A stretch of DNA of 42,268 nucleotides, taken from NCBI GenBank assembly GCA_016873735.1, contig VGWD01000019.1:1-42268 (forward strand), written 5' to 3'. Shown here piece by piece: positions 1 to 9,433 of the stretch (the first letter of the stretch is position 1; each line of letters opens with the position of its first letter). The position numbers and the translations under genes are program-made. Origin of the DNA: Ignavibacteria bacterium. GTDB lineage: Bacteria; Bacteroidota; Ignavibacteria; Kapaibacteriales; UBA961. The notes beneath the pieces were generated by a model that saw only the letters and a program-made list of their open reading frames with translations, made no database searches and was not told where the DNA came from.

Positions 1-1
1 T

Positions 2-1462
2 TGCGGTGATCAAGCAGAGGTGTTGTTTACATCAAATTCCGGCAAAGATTGGACAAAAATCAATTGTGGATTGGATAATGCAAATATCGACGATGTATGG
101 TTTGTGAATGATAGTTTGGGATGGGCTGCAGGACAAGGTTTGTTTATGTTCTCTTATAGTTATTTGCCGGCTTCATTCATAAAGGCACCACCAAAACCAT
201 ATTGTGTTGGTGATACAGTTAACCTAACTGTTTCCGATGAATTTGAGAATGTCACATGGAATATAGGCGGAAATACCGGTAATTCAACAAGGGTTACTAA
301 AAATACGACAGTCATTGCCAGGGCTTATCATAAACCAACCTGCAGAACCATAACGGATACTGTTGTAATTGAATATAATCCTCTTGTACAAGCACAATTG
401 AATGTCAAAAAAGACACAATACTTTGTGGCAATGATGAGCTTACCATATCGGTTGAAGGTAGATATGATTCATTAATATGGTATGATGGCGTTCAAACAA
501 AGACAAGAATATTTAATAAGTTAGCTAATCCTTCAGGATTCTATGTAGATGTTTATGATAGTCTGAAATGTTCGCGTCGATTAACTATACCTTCAATCAC
601 ATGGTCTAATGCTCCAAGTCCATCGATTCAGATTGCTGGAAAACCAATATTGTGCAATGCTGACTCAACAGAACTTATTGCACCTTCAGGGTATATTTCA
701 TATGCTTGGAATACGGGAGAAACGAAACAATCAATCTATGTAAAAGAAGCGGGAAGATATAATGTGAGATTGATTGATTCACTTGGGTGTGAAGTATATT
801 CTGATACAATCAGGATTGAAAAAGTTGATCTTGATAATTATTTGTCTGCATCTGTGTCAGGAAAAAAGATATTAGAATTTGATTCAACCGTCATAGGTGC
901 CAAAAGTTGCATCGAATTGACATTCACCAACAAAAATGCGATTTCGGATTATTTTCTCGATCTTCCCTACATAAGGAGAAATATTGAATTTTCCATGCCG
1001 ATGAGCCAGTTCCCCATATTGATTAAACCTCTTGATTCACTGAAGCTGAATATCTGTTTCTCACCAAGTTCTATAGGGATCTGGCGTGATACAATCATAT
1101 TCAGAGATACCTGTTCATCATTGATATATCCTTTGATCGGTTTCGGAAAACCATTCATTGCAGATGAACTGACGAAATGCAATATCGATGTTAAGGCAAG
1201 CATCATTTCAAATAGATTTTCTTCACTATTTGAGATTAGACCACACCCCTTTGGTGGTAGCGGAGTATTGATAACAAATCGTGATATCACGATTCAATCG
1301 ATTGAGTTTCTCGATATATATGGTAGAACGTATCCTGTTGACATTCATCGGTCCACTTTGGATTATAATCTGATTTCTAATAGTCCATCCGGCATATATG
1401 TTCCATTGATTCATACTTCATTTGGGATTCTTCAACTTCATCCATTATTGATTATCAGATGA
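2..1462 (+). CDS. Secreted Ig-like repeat protein with degenerate T9SS C-terminal domain (5' truncated)
   Basis: The reading frame is open from base 2, so the gene begins upstream of the window; the GTG at 20 is not a credible start. The first visible residues (NSGKDW) are an Asp-box, as in BNR/Ycf48-like propellers, so the missing part is probably a beta-propeller. Next come Ig/PKD-like modules with the pattern Y-x-W-N-x-G-E-T-x-x-S-I-x-V. A stretch near residues 270-375 resembles an ASPM/SPD-2/Hydin-type 'anchor D' fold (I-K-P-L-D-S, F-S-P-S-S-I-G, D-T-I-I-F). The last 75 residues have the layout of a T9SS sorting domain, but the usual YPNP box reads RPHPF and the end is LLIIR. It is probably exported by the type IX system and surface-bound or released. 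The ligand is unknown. It is followed after 4 bases by the pgsA-like gene. Confidence 0.75.
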   Translation, partial: CGDQAEVLFTSNSGKDWTKINCGLDNANIDDVWFVNDSLGWAAGQGLFMFSYSYLPASFIKAPPKPYCVGDTVNLTVSDEFENVTWNIGGNTGNSTRVTKNTTVIARAYHKPTCRTITDTVVIEYNPLVQAQLNVKKDTILCGNDELTISVEGRYDSLIWYDGVQTKTRIFNKLANPSGFYVDVYDSLKCSRRLTIPSITWSNAPSPSIQIAGKPILCNADSTELIAPSGYISYAWNTGETKQSIYVKEAGRYNVRLIDSLGCEVYSDTIRIEKVDLDNYLSASVSGKKILEFDSTVIGAKSCIELTFTNKNAISDYFLDLPYIRRNIEFSMPMSQFPILIKPLDSLKLNICFSPSSIGIWRDTIIFRDTCSSLIYPLIGFGKPFIADELTKCNIDVKASIISNRFSSLFEIRPHPFGGSGVLITNRDITIQSIEFLDIYGRTYPVDIHRSTLDYNLISNSPSGIYVPLIHTSFGILQLHPLLIIR

Positions 1463-1466
1463 TACC

Positions 1467-2009
1467 ATGAATATCCAACTGAAAGAATTGTGGACTATAT
1501 CAAATATGCTGAGCATTTCAAGAATGTTGCTTGCACCATTCATGTATGTATTCATCATATCTGATTTTCCACGATCATGGGTTTATGGATTGGCGCTTAT
1601 CGCATATGTTTCTGATTTGTTGGATGGTTATATGGCTCGATCCAGAAATGAAATCACTGAATGGGGTAAGATTTTGGATCCAATTGCAGATAAACTTTTT
1701 GTTGGGAGTACATGTTTGGCACTCATGTCCACTGATGACTTATCTATTTGGTATATTGCGCTTGTAATCGGACGAGATGTATTGATTGTATTGGCAGGAT
1801 TGTTTTTTGCTAATAAAGCGCAAGTCGTTTTACCTTCAACATTCATTGGAAAATCAACAGTTTTCTGGATTGGCTTAGTTCTCCTTGGAGCATTTTTCAA
1901 GGTTGAATCAAATATCCAAGTAGTGCTCTATGCCATATCCACAGGACTGATCGTTTTTTCACTCGTCCATTACGGTAAACGTATGTTCATTTCGATGCGG
2001 AATAGCTAA
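1467..2009 (+). CDS. pgsA: CDP-alcohol phosphatidyltransferase (PgsA-like)
   Basis: A 180-residue integral membrane enzyme. It carries the full CDP-alcohol phosphotransferase signature: D50, D53, G54, A57, R58, G67, D71 and D75 (D-x2-D-G-x2-A-R-x8-G-x3-D-x3-D), followed by hydrophobic helices. Family members swap CMP on CDP-diacylglycerol for an alcohol. By length and similarity, the likely product is phosphatidylglycerophosphate made from glycerol-3-phosphate. A second protein with the same motif lies at 24686-25729, fused to PgpA, so this copy could have a different acceptor alcohol. The stop overlaps the ftsY start by one base (TAATG), which implies translational coupling. The symbol is tentative; membership of the family is certain. 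Confidence 0.85.
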   Translation: MNIQLKELWTISNMLSISRMLLAPFMYVFIISDFPRSWVYGLALIAYVSDLLDGYMARSRNEITEWGKILDPIADKLFVGSTCLALMSTDDLSIWYIALVIGRDVLIVLAGLFFANKAQVVLPSTFIGKSTVFWIGLVLLGAFFKVESNIQVVLYAISTGLIVFSLVHYGKRMFISMRNS

Positions 2010-3007
2010 TGGGATTATTTGATTCAATCAAGAAGACACTTAATTCAATTGCCGATTCAACCGGAATAACCAAATTGAAGGAAGGGTTGCAGAAAACGCG
2101 AACAATTTTTGTCGATAGATTACTCTCTGTATTGGGAGCAGGCAGAACCATCGACGAAGCTCTTTTATCCGAAATTGAAGAGATTCTCATTACCTCCGAT
2201 ATCGGTGTTGCCACTACAATGCATATCATGCAACAAGTAAAGGATAAAATCAAAAGTGATGCCGTTGACGATTCTACCTTGATTTATGGCATGATCAAAG
2301 ATGAAATCCGTGAAATATTGCAATCGACTTCCAATACTGAATCAGAAGATTATTATACTTCAAAAGATGCCAAGCCATTCATCATGATGATGGTTGGTGT
2401 GAATGGAGTTGGAAAAACAACGACTATTGGCAAATTGTCCTCTAGTTTCAAAAAGGCAGGTAAAAATGTCTTGATTGGTGCAGCCGACACATTTCGTGCA
2501 GCTGCCAATGAACAATTGGAGGTTTGGGCTCAAAGAGCAGGTGTCAACATCATTCAGCAGCAACATGGAGCAGATCCTGCTGCAGTTGCATTTGATACTA
2601 TCCAAGCAGCACTTTCAAGAGAGTCTGATATTGTCATAATTGACACAGCCGGAAGACTCCACAATAAATTGGGATTGATGCAAGAACTTGAGAAGATATC
2701 AAGAGTCATGAAAAAGAAAATCCCGGATGCTCCTCATGAAGTATTACTCGTCATTGATGCAACTACTGGTCAAAATGGCTTGCAACAAGCAAAAGAGTTT
2801 GCCAAAGTTTCTGAGATTACCGGCATAGTGCTTACCAAACTTGATGGAACAGCAAAAGGCGGGATTATTATTCCAATAGCTTATGAATTACAGCTTCCCG
2901 TACGATTTATTGGTGTTGGAGAGGGAATCGAGGATCTGCAATTCTTCAATGCGAATACCTTTGTGGATACACTCTTCGAAACGGGTAGTTCGGCACCTCA
3001 AGAGTGA
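2009..3007 (+). CDS. ftsY: Signal recognition particle receptor FtsY
   Basis: A 332-residue SRP-family GTPase that docks the SRP-ribosome complex at the membrane. An N-terminal helical N domain (about residues 1-100) is followed by the G domain: G1 GVNGVGKTTT at about 130-139, DTFRAAA (insertion box) at about 160, DTAGRL at about 212, and TKLDGTAKGG near 275-285. The GVGEGIEDLQ-F ending is typical of FtsY rather than Ffh, and there is no methionine-rich M domain. The long acidic A domain of E. coli FtsY is absent, as in many short FtsY proteins. It starts one base inside the preceding pgsA stop. A 97-base gap with a promoter follows before carB. Confidence 0.96.
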   Translation: MGLFDSIKKTLNSIADSTGITKLKEGLQKTRTIFVDRLLSVLGAGRTIDEALLSEIEEILITSDIGVATTMHIMQQVKDKIKSDAVDDSTLIYGMIKDEIREILQSTSNTESEDYYTSKDAKPFIMMMVGVNGVGKTTTIGKLSSSFKKAGKNVLIGAADTFRAAANEQLEVWAQRAGVNIIQQQHGADPAAVAFDTIQAALSRESDIVIIDTAGRLHNKLGLMQELEKISRVMKKKIPDAPHEVLLVIDATTGQNGLQQAKEFAKVSEITGIVLTKLDGTAKGGIIIPIAYELQLPVRFIGVGEGIEDLQFFNANTFVDTLFETGSSAPQE

Positions 3008-3031
3008 TAAAGTCCGATTTATCCACCATTA

Positions 3032-3062
3032 TTGGATATGATTCTGTAAATCTTAATTTTTG
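3032..3062 (+). promoter_or_regulatory. Candidate Bacteroidota-type promoter of carB
   Basis: TTG at 3032-3034, a 19-base spacer, then TAATTTTTG at 3054-3062. The -7 box has one extra base compared with TAnnTTTG. The predicted start of transcription is near 3069, downstream of the TTG codon at 3060 and upstream of the ATG at 3105. This argues that carB starts at 3105. Confidence 0.5.
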
Positions 3063-3104
3063 TATCTGCCAGGTAATCTTCCTATACATCATTATAATCA
3101 TCGA

Positions 3105-6100
3105 ATGCCACGCAGAAGTGATATACAATCCATTTTGGTAATCGGAAGCGGACCAATCGTCATCGGTCAGGCATGTGAATTTGATTATAGTGGAACTCAG
3201 GCCTGTAAGGTCTTGAAACAAGAGGGATTTAGGGTATCTCTCGTCAATTCAAATCCGGCCACCATCATGACGGATCCAGTCTTTGCGGATGCCACGTATA
3301 TTGAACCAATCACTACTGAGTACATCGAGAAAATAATCGAAAAAGAACGTCCTGATGCAATCTTGCCAACTATGGGTGGTCAGACTGCACTCAATGCAGC
3401 AATGCAATTACATGAAAAGGGAATACTTGATACATACAATGTTCGCCTGATTGGTTCAAATGTTGAAGCCATCAAAATGGCTGAAGATAGAGAATTATTC
3501 TTGGAAGCAATGAAGCGATGTGGCCTTGAAATGCCCAAAGGCGGATTTGTAAATACATTCGAAGAAGCTTTGCTGCTCATTGATCATGTTGGATTTCCAG
3601 CCATTGTTCGGCCATCATTCACATTGGGTGGATCTGGTGGTGGAATAGCCAAATCAATGGACGAATTCAAAGATATCGTTACATCCGGTTTGATTGCCAG
3701 TCCGGTTCACAGAGTATTGATAGAAGAATCAATACTTGGTTGGAAGGAGTATGAATTGGAAGTAATGAGAGACACGGCAGATAATTGCGTCATTATTTGT
3801 TCTATAGAAAATGTTCACCCTATGGGTGTTCATACTGGCGACTCCATCACGGTTGCACCCGCCCAAACATTGAGCGATCGCGAGTATCAACGAATGAGGG
3901 ATGCTTCGATCAAAATCATGAGAGAGATTGGTGTTGAAACCGGCGGTTCAAATGTTCAATTTGCTGTCAATCCAAAAGATGGCAGGATGATAGTAATCGA
4001 AATGAATCCCAGAGTTTCTAGAAGTTCCGCACTTGCATCAAAAGCCACTGGATTTCCCATTGCAAAAATAGCTGCGAAACTTGCAATAGGATATACTCTT
4101 GACGAAATTCTAAATGATATTACAAAAAAGACACCGGCTTGTTTCGAACCATCGATAGATTATGTTGTCACAAAAGTTCCAAGATGGGATTTTGAGAAAT
4201 TTGAAAATGTTGAGGATATACTTGGCGTCCAAATGAAGTCCGTCGGGGAAGCGATGGCAATTGGAAGAACATTCAAGGAATCCTTTCAAAAAGCGCTTCG
4301 ATCTATTGAAAAAGGAAGATTTGGTTTCGGATATGATTCAGATGAGTACCTTGATTCCAATCGGAATGAAATGCTGATGTCAGCATTACCATCACGATTA
4401 GAAAAGCATACTTCCACATCAATTTTTGATTTATGTGATGCATTGCGTTTTGGCATGAGCACTGATGAAATTCATGGCATATCAAAATATGATCCTTGGT
4501 TCATAGAGCAATGTAGAGATATAGTCGATGCAGCTGAATATATCAAGACAAAACAATTTGCTGTTGATACCATTCCATCTGAAATTCTCAGGGAAGTCAA
4601 ATCCATGGGTTTCAGTGATGTTCAATTGTCAATACTGATGCATTGTAGCGAAGAAGCTGTACTTCAGAGACGTAGATCCGATGGTATAGTTCCGGTATTC
4701 AAAACAGTTGACACCTGTGCAGCTGAATTTGAATCTGATACCCCATATCATTATTCGACTTATGATGTGGAAAATGAAGCCAAACGATCCAATGAAAAAA
4801 AGATCATCATCCTCGGAAGTGGTCCTAATAGAATCGGACAAGGAATAGAATTTGACTATTGTTGCGTTCAGGGAGTTTTTGCCGCAAGGCAATCTGGTTA
4901 TGAAACCATTATGATCAATTGTAATCCGGAGACTGTTTCGACTGATTATGATACTACCACAAAGTTATATTTCGAACCTTTGACATTTGAAGATGTAATG
5001 AATGTTATAGAGTTTGAGCAACCTGACGGGGTAGTGGTCACATTCGGCGGACAAACCCCATTGAAATTATCAAAGAAATTGGTTGATCACAATGTGCCAA
5101 TCATTGGTACTTCCCATGACGGTATAGACTTGGCTGAAGACAGAAAGCGATTTGGTATTTTACTTGATGAATTGAAGATACCTTGTCCTGACTGGGGAAC
5201 AGCTTTCACTGTTGAAGAAGCATTAATCATTGCAGAAAGAGTAGGTTACCCTGTTCTTGTTCGTCCCAGCTATGTATTGGGTGGACGAGCAATGCATATA
5301 TGTTATAGAGAGGAATCACTCAAACATCATGTTGAAGATGCTTGCAAACAATTCCCTGATACTCCTATCCTGATTGATAGATTTCTGGAACAAGCGTATG
5401 AGTTTGATGTCGATGCTGTCTGCGATGGGGAACATGTGGTAATTGGTGGCATGATGCAACACATTGAGGAAGCGGGTGTCCATTCAGGTGATTCAAGTTG
5501 TGTATTACCACCATATACAATTTCGAATGAACAATTTGACATCATGACTTCCTATACAAAGAAACTCGCAAAAGCGCTGAATGTCATAGGATTGGTGAAT
5601 ATACAATATGCTGTGCAAAATGGTGAAATATATGTACTTGAAGTGAATCCTCGTGCCTCTCGAACTATACCATTTGTTGCAAAGTCCACAAATGTGAATC
5701 TCTCTCAAATAGCCATGAGACTCATGCTTGGAGAAAAATTAGCAGACATAGATGTTCGAGATTTCTCACTCTCTGCAAAAAGGGTTGCGATAAAGGAATC
5801 TGTTTTTCCATTTATTAAATTTCCAAGAGCGAATGTTTTTCTTGGACCTGAAATGCGTTCTACCGGTGAGGTAATGGGAATCGATGTAACATATGGAAAA
5901 GCAATCATCAAATCCAGAATCTCTTCTGGAAATATATTACCAAAAGAAGGTACTGTATTTGTTTCTTTGAGTAATCTTGAAAAAACTATAAGAGCAGCAG
6001 ATATCATGTCAGGCTTCAAAGATCTGGGATTCACAATCATGGCTACTAATGGTACAGCTGATTTCTTGTCTGAGCACGGAATAGATACCGTAAGGGTAAG

Positions 6101-6365
6101 AAAACACTATGAAGGGAGGCCAAGTATCATTGATCATATAGTTGCCGGTGAAGTGCAATTGGTTATCAATACACCGATTGGTGAATATGCTCGATTTGAT
6201 GAACATATCATGGGGCAAACCGCTCTGAAGCATTCAGTACCATTTTTTACAACGTTAGCTGCAGCTTTTGCTTCTCTCTCAGGAGTGCAAGCTTCAATGC
6301 ATGAGCAACCCGAGGTACGTTCATTGCAGGAGTATTTTGGACGTTCTAAACATAGTGGAACATAA
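3105..6365 (+). CDS. carB: Carbamoyl-phosphate synthase large subunit
   Basis: A 1086-residue enzyme that makes carbamoyl phosphate from ammonia, bicarbonate and 2 ATP for pyrimidine and arginine synthesis. Its two homologous halves each begin with the preATP-grasp motif ([17 protein letters not shown] near residue 14; [15 protein letters not shown] near 580). Each half continues into an ATP-grasp domain ([23 protein letters not shown]) and the E-M-N-P-R / E-V-N-P-R metal-binding strand. The last ~140 residues are the MGS-like regulatory domain ([15 protein letters not shown]). The frame is open back to a TTG at 3060, but the ATG at 3105 gives the standard start and lies after the predicted promoter. 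The small subunit carA is not in this window. The stop overlaps prmC by one base. Confidence 0.97.
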   Translation: MPRRSDIQSILVIGSGPIVIGQACEFDYSGTQACKVLKQEGFRVSLVNSNPATIMTDPVFADATYIEPITTEYIEKIIEKERPDAILPTMGGQTALNAAMQLHEKGILDTYNVRLIGSNVEAIKMAEDRELFLEAMKRCGLEMPKGGFVNTFEEALLLIDHVGFPAIVRPSFTLGGSGGGIAKSMDEFKDIVTSGLIASPVHRVLIEESILGWKEYELEVMRDTADNCVIICSIENVHPMGVHTGDSITVAPAQTLSDREYQRMRDASIKIMREIGVETGGSNVQFAVNPKDGRMIVIEMNPRVSRSSALASKATGFPIAKIAAKLAIGYTLDEILNDITKKTPACFEPSIDYVVTKVPRWDFEKFENVEDILGVQMKSVGEAMAIGRTFKESFQKALRSIEKGRFGFGYDSDEYLDSNRNEMLMSALPSRLEKHTSTSIFDLCDALRFGMSTDEIHGISKYDPWFIEQCRDIVDAAEYIKTKQFAVDTIPSEILREVKSMGFSDVQLSILMHCSEEAVLQRRRSDGIVPVFKTVDTCAAEFESDTPYHYSTYDVENEAKRSNEKKIIILGSGPNRIGQGIEFDYCCVQGVFAARQSGYETIMINCNPETVSTDYDTTTKLYFEPLTFEDVMNVIEFEQPDGVVVTFGGQTPLKLSKKLVDHNVPIIGTSHDGIDLAEDRKRFGILLDELKIPCPDWGTAFTVEEALIIAERVGYPVLVRPSYVLGGRAMHICYREESLKHHVEDACKQFPDTPILIDRFLEQAYEFDVDAVCDGEHVVIGGMMQHIEEAGVHSGDSSCVLPPYTISNEQFDIMTSYTKKLAKALNVIGLVNIQYAVQNGEIYVLEVNPRASRTIPFVAKSTNVNLSQIAMRLMLGEKLADIDVRDFSLSAKRVAIKESVFPFIKFPRANVFLGPEMRSTGEVMGIDVTYGKAIIKSRISSGNILPKEGTVFVSLSNLEKTIRAADIMSGFKDLGFTIMATNGTADFLSEHGIDTVRVRKHYEGRPSIIDHIVAGEVQLVINTPIGEYARFDEHIMGQTALKHSVPFFTTLAAAFASLSGVQASMHEQPEVRSLQEYFGRSKHSGT

Positions 6366-7240
6366 TGTCTGCACAAGGGAAATCCATATGGACTGTTGTT
6401 GATATCATACGTTGGGGTACCGAGTATTTTGGAGCTAAAGGGGTTGATAGCCCAAGATTGACAATTGAATTACTCATTACTGATGTTTTGAAGTGTACAA
6501 GATTGCAATTGTACCTCATGCATGATAGACCACTCACTGAAAAAGAGCTTTCCATCTTACGAGAAACATGCTCTCGAAGAGCAAAGCGAGAGCCACTGCA
6601 ATATATTCTAGGGAAAGCGCACTTCTATGGACTTGAATTCGACATCTCACCAGCTGTTTTGATTCCTAGACCTGAAACGGAAACATTGATTGATACGGTC
6701 CTGAAATATTGTGCATCTATACCTGATCCTTTGTACATCATTGACATAGGTACAGGTTCCGGCTGCATTGCAATCACTTTGGCTCATCACTTACAACATC
6801 GAGCAAATACGGTTATTCAGGCACTGGATGTCTCGACAGAAGCATTGGATATTGCCAAAAAGAATGCCCAAACCCATAAAGTAGACATAATATTTGAACA
6901 TGCTGATTTGTTTCAAAGAGAGTATCCATTACAAGGCATCGTTGTTTCAAATCCACCATATATTAGCATTGGAGAGTATGCTCAATTAGAACCTGAATTA
7001 ACATATGAACCCAAAGTTGCCTTTACAGATAATGCTGATGGGCTTGCATTTTACAAGAAGATCTCTGACTTGATTGGGTACACCGATAGTTCTGTTCATG
7101 CTTTCTTTCTAGAATTAGGATATGGACAAATGGAAGATGTGGAAAACTTCTTTGCACCATTGTCTCGATCATTGAATAAAGTCCATGATTTATCTGGTAT
7201 AGAAAGGGTATTGTGGGGAGAGGTTAATTCTACAATATAA
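6365..7240 (+). CDS. prmC: Peptide chain release factor N5-glutamine methyltransferase
   Basis: A 291-residue SAM-dependent methyltransferase that modifies the glutamine of the GGQ motif in RF1/RF2. The N-terminal helical domain contains REPLQYILG (75-83) and LIPRPETE (99-106). The Rossmann SAM site DIGTGSGCIAI is at 127-137. The catalytic NPPY is at 196-199, the hallmark of amide-N methyltransferases. It is coupled to carB by a TAATG overlap. The usual partner prfA is not adjacent. The gene is followed by a 172-base gap holding a hairpin and a promoter candidate. Confidence 0.95.
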   Translation: MSAQGKSIWTVVDIIRWGTEYFGAKGVDSPRLTIELLITDVLKCTRLQLYLMHDRPLTEKELSILRETCSRRAKREPLQYILGKAHFYGLEFDISPAVLIPRPETETLIDTVLKYCASIPDPLYIIDIGTGSGCIAITLAHHLQHRANTVIQALDVSTEALDIAKKNAQTHKVDIIFEHADLFQREYPLQGIVVSNPPYISIGEYAQLEPELTYEPKVAFTDNADGLAFYKKISDLIGYTDSSVHAFFLELGYGQMEDVENFFAPLSRSLNKVHDLSGIERVLWGEVNSTI

Positions 7241-7271
7241 ACTCTTAACATGGCTAAATTTCTTGCAATGT

Positions 7272-7295
7272 GGACAGAAAAACAGGTTTCTGTCC
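7272..7295 (+). repeat. Perfect 9-bp inverted repeat (hairpin) after prmC
   Basis: GGACAGAAA at 7272-7280 and TTTCTGTCC at 7287-7295 pair perfectly around a 6-base loop. No T-run follows on either strand (the + strand continues with C then seven A), so it does not look like a classic intrinsic terminator. It may be a 3'-end stabiliser for the carB-prmC transcript or a protein-binding site. Confidence 0.55.
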
Positions 7296-7364
7296 CAAAA
7301 AAATTAGTAGATTTGGCATAATTGTTTTCCTTAGTTCATTCTGCTGAAATCGAATGATGAAACC

Positions 7365-7372
7365 TAACTTTG
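7365..7372 (+). promoter_or_regulatory. Candidate promoter -7 element (TAACTTTG) before exbB
   Basis: An exact TAnnTTTG box lies 40 bases before the exbB ATG. No TTG is found 17-23 bases upstream (CTG triplets only), so the -33 element is weak. It is placed to start the exbB-exbD-exbD-tonB transcript near 7379. Confidence 0.4.
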
Positions 7373-7412
7373 ATTATTAAACAGTATTGTTCATTTCTTT
7401 TTTGGAAGTAGT

Positions 7413-8264
7413 ATGGATCAGTTCTCATACGTCGTGATTGGAGTTGCGGCCGTATTATTTGCGTTTGCCGGAGTAAGCTATGCGCTTTTCCGTTCATTCA
7501 ACTCATTCATTGTTTTTCTTTGGTTGGGAATCTCTGCTGTCATTTGGGGCCTCTTCATGGGAGCACCAGGAAATTTTAAAGATGGGTTCTTGCGCCACGA
7601 TCCTTTGAACACACTCGGTACAATTCACACGGGTGGGCCACTTGTTGCAGCATTGTTGGGCATGTTATTCATTGCCATCACTTATGTTGTAGAGCGTTAC
7701 CTAGTCATTAGCAAAGCACGCGGAATAGGCGATCTACATGCTTTCATGAAAAATGTACAAGCGCAAATCAATGCAAATGACGTAAAATCAGCTATTGACT
7801 CTTGTGCAGCTCAAAAAGGATCATTATCAAATATTGTACGTTCAGGGCTTGAGAGATATTCTCAAGTAGAACATGATCAAAATTTTGATCCTGAAACGAA
7901 AATTGCTGAAGTGCAACGTGCAATCGATGAAGCAATGAACCTTGAGACACCACTTCTGGAAAAGAATTTGGTTATTCTTTCAACAGTAGCTTCTTTGGCA
8001 ACCATGGTTGGTCTTTTGGGTACAACAATCGGTATGATTCGTTCATTTGCTGCTCTCGGAGCAAGCGGTGGAGCAGTATCAGCACAAGCATTGTCAATCG
8101 GTATTTCTGAAGCATTGTACAATACCGCATTTGGTCTTGGAGCAGCGATTATCTCAATTCTGGCTTTCAACTTCTTTACAACAAAGGTCGATAACTTTGT
8201 ATATATGATTGATGAGGCAGTGTTGACCGTCATGGAAACATTGACTATCAAAACCAAGAAGTGA
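7413..8264 (+). CDS. exbB: MotA/TolQ/ExbB proton channel family protein
   Basis: A 283-residue inner-membrane protein that, with ExbD, converts the proton gradient into work on TonB. Hydrophobic helices are seen at about 6-26, 32-50, 75-98, 186-212 and 237-256. The last two contain the conserved MotA_ExbB pore region (TMVGLLGTTIGMIRSF; ALYNTAFGLGAAI). This is two N-terminal helices more than the classical three-helix ExbB, a layout common in Bacteroidota. A cytoplasmic loop lies at 100-185. It is the first gene of the exbB-exbD-exbD-tonB run. TolQ-type function cannot be excluded from sequence, but the downstream tonB favours ExbB. Confidence 0.9.
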   Translation: MDQFSYVVIGVAAVLFAFAGVSYALFRSFNSFIVFLWLGISAVIWGLFMGAPGNFKDGFLRHDPLNTLGTIHTGGPLVAALLGMLFIAITYVVERYLVISKARGIGDLHAFMKNVQAQINANDVKSAIDSCAAQKGSLSNIVRSGLERYSQVEHDQNFDPETKIAEVQRAIDEAMNLETPLLEKNLVILSTVASLATMVGLLGTTIGMIRSFAALGASGGAVSAQALSIGISEALYNTAFGLGAAIISILAFNFFTTKVDNFVYMIDEAVLTVMETLTIKTKK

Positions 8265-8309
8265 TGAGGGTATTTCCCGACATTCAACCTGAAAAAAGGA
8301 GATTGAGAA

Positions 8310-8879
8310 ATGCCTAAAGTGAAAATGAAACGAACCGGTTTTGTCATTGATATGACACCACTCGTGGATATCACATTTCTCTTGTTGACATTCTTCATGT
8401 TTACTGCCAAGTTTAAGTCAGAGGCGGACAATGAACAGAAATTTCAAATCAAGAGACCAAAAACACAGGCAGATACAGCAAAATTGCCTGAGAAAGACGT
8501 TGCGGTCATTCGTATTGCCATTGATTCAACTCGTCCTAGTGATACAGCATATTATTTCTCTGTAGCAAATCCAGAATTATGGATGACAATCAAAGACGAT
8601 CCATCATTGGCAGAATGGTTGACTCCTGAACGGAAAGAAGCTTCCAAAGCAATGATTAAAACTGTGAAAATTGAAGAATTGGAAACCTTGATAAGTGTAT
8701 CTAGAACACAATCCAAAGCTTTTAATATCACCAAGAAAACTGCAACTGAGAAGGCACAGTTACGTTTTGCAATTGACGCTGACAAGCGTATCCGATTCAA
8801 ATGGATAGCGAATGCAATGGAAGCAATGCGTAGAACACGTCAAACACAATTTAACTTCGTTACCGATAAACAGCAATAG
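8310..8879 (+). CDS. exbD: ExbD/TolR biopolymer transport protein (copy 1)
   Basis: A 189-residue protein with a short basic N-terminus and one transmembrane helix that begins with the family signature IDMTPLVDITFLLLTFFMF (about 13-31); this includes the proton-carrying Asp of the helix. A periplasmic domain follows. That domain is larger and less conserved than in copy 2, with an insertion around residues 60-130. It is preceded by a clear AAAGGAG Shine-Dalgarno 12 bases before the ATG. Paired ExbD copies are usual in Bacteroidota TonB clusters and may form a heterodimer inside the ExbB pentamer. Confidence 0.9.
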   Translation: MPKVKMKRTGFVIDMTPLVDITFLLLTFFMFTAKFKSEADNEQKFQIKRPKTQADTAKLPEKDVAVIRIAIDSTRPSDTAYYFSVANPELWMTIKDDPSLAEWLTPERKEASKAMIKTVKIEELETLISVSRTQSKAFNITKKTATEKAQLRFAIDADKRIRFKWIANAMEAMRRTRQTQFNFVTDKQQ

Positions 8880-8887
8880 GAGATACC

Positions 8888-9433
8888 ATGGCCGGTGGAG
8901 GAGAACTCGGCGGTGGAGGCGGAAGGCCGAAACGCGGTAAACATAGTAAGAGAAAACCAAAGAAACGATTGGGCTTTCGCATAGACATGACCCCACTTGT
9001 TGACATTACGTTTTTGCTTTTGACATTCTTCATGTTTGTTACAACATTAACCACACCACAAGTGATGGATATGGCTGTACCTCCTGAAACGGAAGATGTT
9101 GAAGTGGCTGAGTCAAAGTTGTTTACTGTGCGCGTTCGCGAAGATGGCAAGATATTTTACAATCAAGCCAAGGACATTCCACAACCAATAATACTGAAAG
9201 AGTTACGCACGAAAGCGATCAGATCAAATCTCGACATGAAAAATGAATTGATCACCGTGCTTAAAATCGATGAAAATGTTGCTTATGAAACAGTTGTCAA
9301 CATCTTGGATGAATTAAATCTCGCTGAGATTAAAATCACTCAAGCTTTGCAAGCCGAAAAATTGAATAGAGAAAGAAAGTTCACAATCTCCCCGATGACT
9401 GATAAAGATAAAGAGGAGATCAAAGGCTTATGA
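8888..9433 (+). CDS. exbD: ExbD/TolR biopolymer transport protein (copy 2)
   Basis: A 181-residue protein. The N-terminus is unusual: a glycine-rich stretch (residues 2-13) and then a strongly basic patch (14-29) before the signature RIDMTPLVDITFLLLTFFMF. The periplasmic part has the typical ExbD strand pattern (VREDGKIFYN; LKIDENVAYETVVNILDEL). An AGGAG Shine-Dalgarno precedes the start, 8 bases after copy 1. Its last codons overlap tonB by 4 bases (ATGA), indicating coupled translation. Confidence 0.9.
   Translation: MAGGGELGGGGGRPKRGKHSKRKPKKRLGFRIDMTPLVDITFLLLTFFMFVTTLTTPQVMDMAVPPETEDVEVAESKLFTVRVREDGKIFYNQAKDIPQPIILKELRTKAIRSNLDMKNELITVLKIDENVAYETVVNILDELNLAEIKITQALQAEKLNRERKFTISPMTDKDKEEIKGL

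Noticed and set aside
3060-3104. Extended N-terminus for carB from the TTG at 3060
   Set aside because: It overlaps the -7 element, lies before the predicted transcription start, and adds residues not found in CarB.
7250-7321. A 23-codon ORF (M-A-K-F-L-A-M-W...) between prmC and exbB
   Set aside because: It overlaps the perfect hairpin, has no ribosome site, and has no recognisable similarity. Chance is likely in a gap of this size.
7877-8431. A 184-codon - strand frame over exbB and exbD
   Set aside because: Antisense to conserved helices of ExbB. Its length follows from the codon bias of the real genes.
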